NCBI GenBank assembly: GCA_023256405.1
Contig: JAGDXK010000004.1
Location: 15,163-23,557 of the forward strand
Length of the DNA: 8,395 bases
From: Nitrososphaerales archaeon
Lineage (GTDB): Archaea > Thermoproteota > Nitrososphaeria > Conexivisphaerales > UBA164
Direction: 5' to 3'
The notes below the pieces were generated by a model, which saw only the letters and a list, made by a program, of their open reading frames with translations, was not told the origin of the DNA and made no database searches. A program made the translations under genes and the position numbers. Shown here piece by piece: positions 5,837 to 8,395 of the stretch (its first letter is position 1; each line of letters begins with the position of its first letter).

Positions 5837-5873
5837 CCCGGCGGACGCTCTATCCTGGCTGAGCTACGGGCCC
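5833..5873 (-). pseudogene. internally deleted tRNA (or 5' tRNA half), arginine/lysine-type sequence
   Basis: The minus strand starts GGGCCCG, TA, then GCTCAGCCAGGATAGAGC (a complete D arm with stem GCTC/GAGC and G18-G19), then GTCCGC, which fits base 26 and the 5' anticodon stem. At once CGGGCCC plus G follows: the exact 3' acceptor strand and a discriminator base. So the anticodon loop, variable region and T arm (about 35 bases) are missing while both acceptor strands remain, giving a 41-nt hairpin. Related archaeal tRNA-Arg and tRNA-Lys genes start with the same bases. The 5' ten bases overlap the end and TAG stop of the dehydrogenase gene. A TATA-like AATATAC (5894-5900 region, inside that gene) is ~25 bases upstream. 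It is either a deleted pseudogene, or the 5' piece of a split tRNA; no 3' half occurs in the window. Confidence 0.6.
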
Positions 5874-7171
5874 TTATAACCTGTTCCTATCACGTATATT
5901 TTTGGTTTGCCGTAAAGTATTCCTCTTGCGTCATAGACTATGGGATCGCTCCCAGAAAGCCTTGATATCTTTTCATAATCGAGATCCTTGTAAACCGTGT
6001 GATCAGTTACTATAAGGACCCCATCGACCTTTGCCATCGCCTCCGCAAGATCGTCAGTTACCTGCACGTCGCTTCTGCTGGGTTTCTTCACGTAGGGATC
6101 ATGAACCTTCACGTTCACGTTCAGCATCCTCAGCCTGTCAATTATGTCATAAGCAGGCGAAAGCCTGTCATCGTCCACGTCGCCCCTGAACGCAAGCCCA
6201 AGAATGGCGACGTTCCTTAGAGGCTTCTTGTTCATTATAAAGAGCTCAACAAAGTTGCTCACCACAACCAGAGGCATTCTCTCGTTTATCTGTCTCGCTA
6301 CTTCAACCAGCCTGAACTGGTACCCCAGCCTGTTCGCTGTGTACAGAACGTAGTACGGATACACCGGAATGCAGTTGCCACCTACCCCGGCGCCTGGTTT
6401 ATGTATGTTCGAGTATGGCTGGGAGTTGGCGGCGTGTCTCACCTCCCAGAAGTCAACGTTCAGCCTCTGGGCAAAAAGCGCCAGCTCGTTTGCCAGAGCT
6501 ATGTTAATGTCCCTGTATAGACCTTCAGCTAGCTTTTCAAGCTCAGCCGCTTCAAGGCTTGACATCCTTATAACGCCCTTCTTAACGAACCTGCCATAGA
6601 ACTCAGATATAACCTCCAGGCTTTTTGGCCCATAGCCGGAAACCACTTTGGGATAGTTCTCTTCAATGTCCGCTATCGCTCTTCCTTCGTAGATCCTCTC
6701 CGGGCTGTATCCAATGTAATAATCCTGCTCGGGCTGCAGTCCCGTCTTCTCAGTTAAAATCTGAGACACAACGTTGCGGGTTGTTCCTGGGGGAACGCTG
6801 GATTCAACTATCACAACATCACCATGCTGCATTCCTCCCGCGATGGCCTCAGCTGCATCTCTGATGTTCTTCAGCTCAGGCGTCTTTAGGACAAGAGGGA
6901 CTGGAACTGTTAGCACTTTAAACCTTGAAATCGAGCTTCCATACTTTCCATCGCTTGTGGCCGTGAACCTTCCTTCGTCAAGGGCCCTTCTAAAAGCCTC
7001 ATCAACGCCTGGCTCCAGCGGGAAGACCCTCTCCCCGGCCATTATCCTTCTTATTTTTTCGGAGTCAACGTCAACGCCTACAACTTCGTAGCCGTTCCTC
7101 AGAAGGGCAGCCGCAAGCGCGGACCCTACCCTGCCCAGTCCAAAGACGGAGACGGTGTTATCCCTTTGCAT
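5864..7171 (-). CDS. nucleotide-sugar 6-dehydrogenase (UDP-ManNAc dehydrogenase/WecC type)
   Basis: A 435-residue enzyme of full length. Seen: NAD-binding VSVFGLGRVGSALA (GxGxxG at 11-16) with Asp34/36 after strand 2; VESSVPPGTT (122-131); YSPERIYEGRA (155-165); the catalytic helix ELEKLAEGLYRDINIALANEL (210-230) with Lys213 and Asn223; the catalytic cysteine in GAGVGGNCIPVYP (260-272, Cys267); and the C-terminal LGLAFRGDVDDDRLSPA and VHDPY. RDINIALANEL points to the WecC/UDP-N-acetylmannosamine dehydrogenase branch over UDP-glucose dehydrogenase. Known reaction: two-step NAD oxidation of C6 to a uronic acid. Likely role: supplying a uronate for surface glycans, together with the AglH-like transferase. 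His before the catalytic Cys is usual; here Asn266. ATG fits the TATA spacing. The last codons and TAG form the start of a tRNA-like sequence. Confidence 0.92.
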   Translation of the reverse strand: MQRDNTVSVFGLGRVGSALAAALLRNGYEVVGVDVDSEKIRRIMAGERVFPLEPGVDEAFRRALDEGRFTATSDGKYGSSISRFKVLTVPVPLVLKTPELKNIRDAAEAIAGGMQHGDVVIVESSVPPGTTRNVVSQILTEKTGLQPEQDYYIGYSPERIYEGRAIADIEENYPKVVSGYGPKSLEVISEFYGRFVKKGVIRMSSLEAAELEKLAEGLYRDINIALANELALFAQRLNVDFWEVRHAANSQPYSNIHKPGAGVGGNCIPVYPYYVLYTANRLGYQFRLVEVARQINERMPLVVVSNFVELFIMNKKPLRNVAILGLAFRGDVDDDRLSPAYDIIDRLRMLNVNVKVHDPYVKKPSRSDVQVTDDLAEAMAKVDGVLIVTDHTVYKDLDYEKISRLSGSDPIVYDARGILYGKPKIYVIGTGYKGP

Positions 7172-7193
7172 GGTAAGTATTCATAGTCATTAG

Positions 7194-7212
7194 TTTATTA
7201 AAGCTTTTTAAA
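7194..7212. promoter_or_regulatory. back-to-back promoters of the dehydrogenase and Trm112-like genes
   Basis: In the 63-base divergent gap, TTTATTAAA (7194-7202, read as TTTAATAAA on the minus strand) is centred 27 bases from the dehydrogenase ATG, and TTTTTAAA (7205-7212) is centred ~26.5 bases from the Trm112-like ATG. The two boxes are two bases apart and share the palindrome AAAGCTTT, so TBP binding at one may exclude the other. Both messages would be leaderless. Confidence 0.55.
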
Positions 7213-7234
7213 CAGCACAGAGCTAATTGGCTTC

Positions 7235-7591
7235 ATGAGATACAGGCTCCTTGATGTTCTGGCCTGTCCTGTGTGCAGAAGCTTTCCGCTTGAGTTGCAC
7301 GTGATAAAAAGAAACGAAGTTGAGCTCAAGAGCCGCTCAAAACCCACCTGCGAGGTTTACTGCGGGCTCCTCAACAGACAGGTTAAGGATCTTGAAAGTG
7401 CCCCATGCGATGACTGCATGCGCATCTCCATAGTTGAGGGCTACCTTGTTTGCAGGGGGTGCGGAAGATGGTTCCCCATACTTGACGGTATCCCTGAGCT
7501 TCTCCCGGATGGCCTCAGAAACAGGTCTGAAGAGGAGGAGAAGGCTAAAAGGCTTGGAATTCCAGCTGACGGCCTTTTTATAAGGGACTAA
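7235..7591 (+). CDS. Trm112-like zinc protein, long form
   Basis: A 118-residue protein. Seen: LLDVLACPVC (Cys11, 14) and LVCRGCGRWFPILDGIPELLPD (Cys73, 76 and the PIxDGIPxLLP stretch), which are the Trm112 hallmarks. Between them is an insert with CEVYC (Cys39, 43) and CDDC (Cys58, 61), as I know from long crenarchaeal homologues, which could bind a second metal. The C-terminus is charged (EEEEKAKR). Known: Trm112 is a small partner that activates several SAM-dependent methyltransferases acting on tRNA, rRNA and release factor. No methyltransferase lies in the window. ATG fits the TATA spacing. Its stop overlaps the stop of the CinA-type gene by 4 bases, tail to tail. Confidence 0.85.
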   Translation: MRYRLLDVLACPVCRSFPLELHVIKRNEVELKSRSKPTCEVYCGLLNRQVKDLESAPCDDCMRISIVEGYLVCRGCGRWFPILDGIPELLPDGLRNRSEEEEKAKRLGIPADGLFIRD

Positions 7592-8361
7592 GCTATTCTT
7601 TCTATCTCACCATCATGAGCCCTAACGTATTTCTCGACCTCCTTGTACAGCTTCTCCAGATCGGCGTTTACGCTCTGGGTCCAGATCTCCACCCTCAGTA
7701 CGGACCTGCCTGCCTCCATGCCTGGATGTGATTTTATGTAGACCTCGGGATGTTCCCTGGCTATCTTCGCAATAAGCGGGGAAATCTGCGCCTCGTAAAT
7801 GCCCCTGATCAGACTCACGATGCCTTTAGCTCCATAGCTTCCCAGCAACGGCTCAACGTATCTCTGAAACATATCCCTCATTTCTGAGGGAACTCCTGGA
7901 AGCACGAAGATTCTAGTTTCCCCATAACTTATAATAGCACCCGGGGCTGCTCCAACGTAATTAAAGAGGGGAATGGCGCCCTCTGGAAGCATGGCCATCT
8001 TTTCGTAGGCCTTTTTGGAGTCCTCGCTTACAGGAGGCCTCAGCCTCTGCATAAAATCGAGCGCGTCTGGGTTCAGAACTAGCTTTCTCCCCAGCCATCT
8101 TGCAACCGCATCCATAGTTATGTCATCATACGTTGGACCAAGCCCTCCAGTCGTTATTATGGCCTCCGGGCTTCTGGCCATGGCACAGCCGAGCGCGTAA
8201 TGTATATCATCGTATCTGTCATGTACAGTTATAGAACCAACGACTTCACCTCCTCTTTCATATATTCTCGAGCCCAGCCATAGAAGGTTTCCATTTAGGG
8301 TTCTTCCTATTAGGAGCTCTGTTCCTATGTTTATGATAAAAACTCTTCTGATCATGTACAT
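7588..8361 (-). CDS. CinA-type MoCF-domain protein without deamidase domain
   Basis: A 257-residue protein. Residues ~5-170 form the MoaB/MogA-like MoCF fold: INIGTELLIGRTLNGN (10-25), TTGGLGPTYDDIT (70-82) and VLPGVPSEM (153-161), as in the N-terminal half of CinA. Residues ~180-257 form the small alpha/beta domain that follows in CinA (SLIRGIYEAQI, then VYIKSHPG). The C-terminal NMN deamidase of bacterial CinA is absent, as is usual for archaeal members, which are often labelled competence- or deamidase-related. Known activity of this domain in CinA: ADP-ribose/NAD-repair type pyrophosphatase (COG1058); a molybdopterin role is less likely. Two starts are possible, ATG at 8361 and ATG at 8355; the first fits AATAAA at 8387-8392 on the plus strand (centred ~28 bases upstream). 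Confidence 0.9.
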   Translation of the reverse strand: MYMIRRVFIINIGTELLIGRTLNGNLLWLGSRIYERGGEVVGSITVHDRYDDIHYALGCAMARSPEAIITTGGLGPTYDDITMDAVARWLGRKLVLNPDALDFMQRLRPPVSEDSKKAYEKMAMLPEGAIPLFNYVGAAPGAIISYGETRIFVLPGVPSEMRDMFQRYVEPLLGSYGAKGIVSLIRGIYEAQISPLIAKIAREHPEVYIKSHPGMEAGRSVLRVEIWTQSVNADLEKLYKEVEKYVRAHDGEIERIA

Positions 8362-8386
8362 GAGCTTAAATGAAAAATAACTGAAA

Positions 8387-8395
8387 AATAAAGTT
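8387..8395 (-). promoter_or_regulatory. TATA-like box of the CinA-type gene
   Basis: On the minus strand the window edge reads ACTTTATTTT, with TTTATT centred ~28 bases before the ATG at 8361, consistent with leaderless transcription. The window ends here, so any upstream BRE or operator is not visible. Confidence 0.4.

Noticed and set aside
5765..5863. Open frame continuing for 33 codons after the TAG stop of the dehydrogenase, same frame, to a TAA
   Set aside because: An open run this short is expected by chance, it runs through the tRNA-like piece, and the dehydrogenase already has its full family length. Amber read-through or pyrrolysine is not supported.
5753..5965. Plus-strand 70-codon frame across the tRNA-like piece and the dehydrogenase end
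   Set aside because: No family motif, mostly antisense to a clear gene and to the tRNA-like sequence.
6366..6390. Asn before the catalytic Cys (GGNC) and Tyr in CIPVYP of the dehydrogenase as a sign of an inactive enzyme
   Set aside because: The catalytic Cys, Lys and Asn are present and variation at these flanking sites occurs in archaeal homologues, so loss of activity is not indicated.
1..8395. CRISPR array, complete transposon, prophage or defence cassette
   Set aside because: No spaced repeats, transposase, integrase, Cas or toxin-antitoxin proteins are seen in any frame; only a possible solo IS end is present.

Overview
The window looks like a chromosomal segment of a thermophilic archaeon, most likely in or near the Thermoproteota (crenarchaeal side). 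The grounds are an archaeal exosome subunit (Csl4), an Alg7/AglH-type dolichol-phosphate sugar-phosphate transferase, a long four-plus-four-cysteine Trm112 of the crenarchaeal kind, a box C/D-type guide RNA candidate, and TATA-like elements (TTTAAA, TAATATTA, TTTAATAAA) centred about 26-28 bases before almost every start codon, as in leaderless archaeal transcription. I cannot name the species. No phage, plasmid, CRISPR or complete mobile element is present.

Layout. 2-918 (+): 3' part of an AglH-like glycan-initiating transferase, coupled by an ATGA overlap to a two-span small membrane protein. 916-952: a hairpin resembling a decayed IS200/IS605 right end. 964-1278 (-): PadR-type regulator with its own promoter. 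About 1319-1368 (-): a box C/D sRNA candidate with two 12-nt guides. 1396-2472 (-): Mrp/ApbC-type Fe-S carrier P-loop ATPase whose C-terminal CxxC is broken. 2523-3071 (-): Csl4. 3165-4241 (+): radical SAM/SPASM protein of the AhbD/NirJ-like TIGR04053 type. 4212-5567 (-): protoporphyrinogen/coproporphyrinogen oxidase-like flavoprotein, whose 3' end overlaps the radical SAM gene by 30 bases. 5568-5863: an intergenic stretch with the PPOX-like promoter and a tRNA-like piece that overlaps the end of the next gene. 5864-7171 (-): nucleotide-sugar 6-dehydrogenase (WecC/UDP-ManNAc dehydrogenase type). 7235-7591 (+): Trm112-like zinc protein. 7588-8361 (-): CinA-type MoCF-domain protein.

How the genes work together. 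Three themes recur: cell-surface glycan synthesis (AglH-like transferase with small partner; UDP-sugar dehydrogenase making a uronic acid donor), heme/tetrapyrrole metabolism (radical SAM and PPOX-like pair, with the Fe-S carrier Mrp nearby), and RNA metabolism (Csl4, Trm112, C/D sRNA candidate, tRNA remnant). Most genes have individual promoters, so this is mostly a set of single-gene units packed tail-to-tail and back-to-back, not one operon.

Most interesting points: the tRNA-like sequence at 5833-5873, which keeps both acceptor strands and the D arm but lacks the anticodon loop, variable region and T arm; the unlisted-looking C/D sRNA candidate; the heme gene pair with a perfect palindrome over the radical SAM TATA box; and the IS200/IS605-like hairpin that supplies the stop codon of the small membrane protein.
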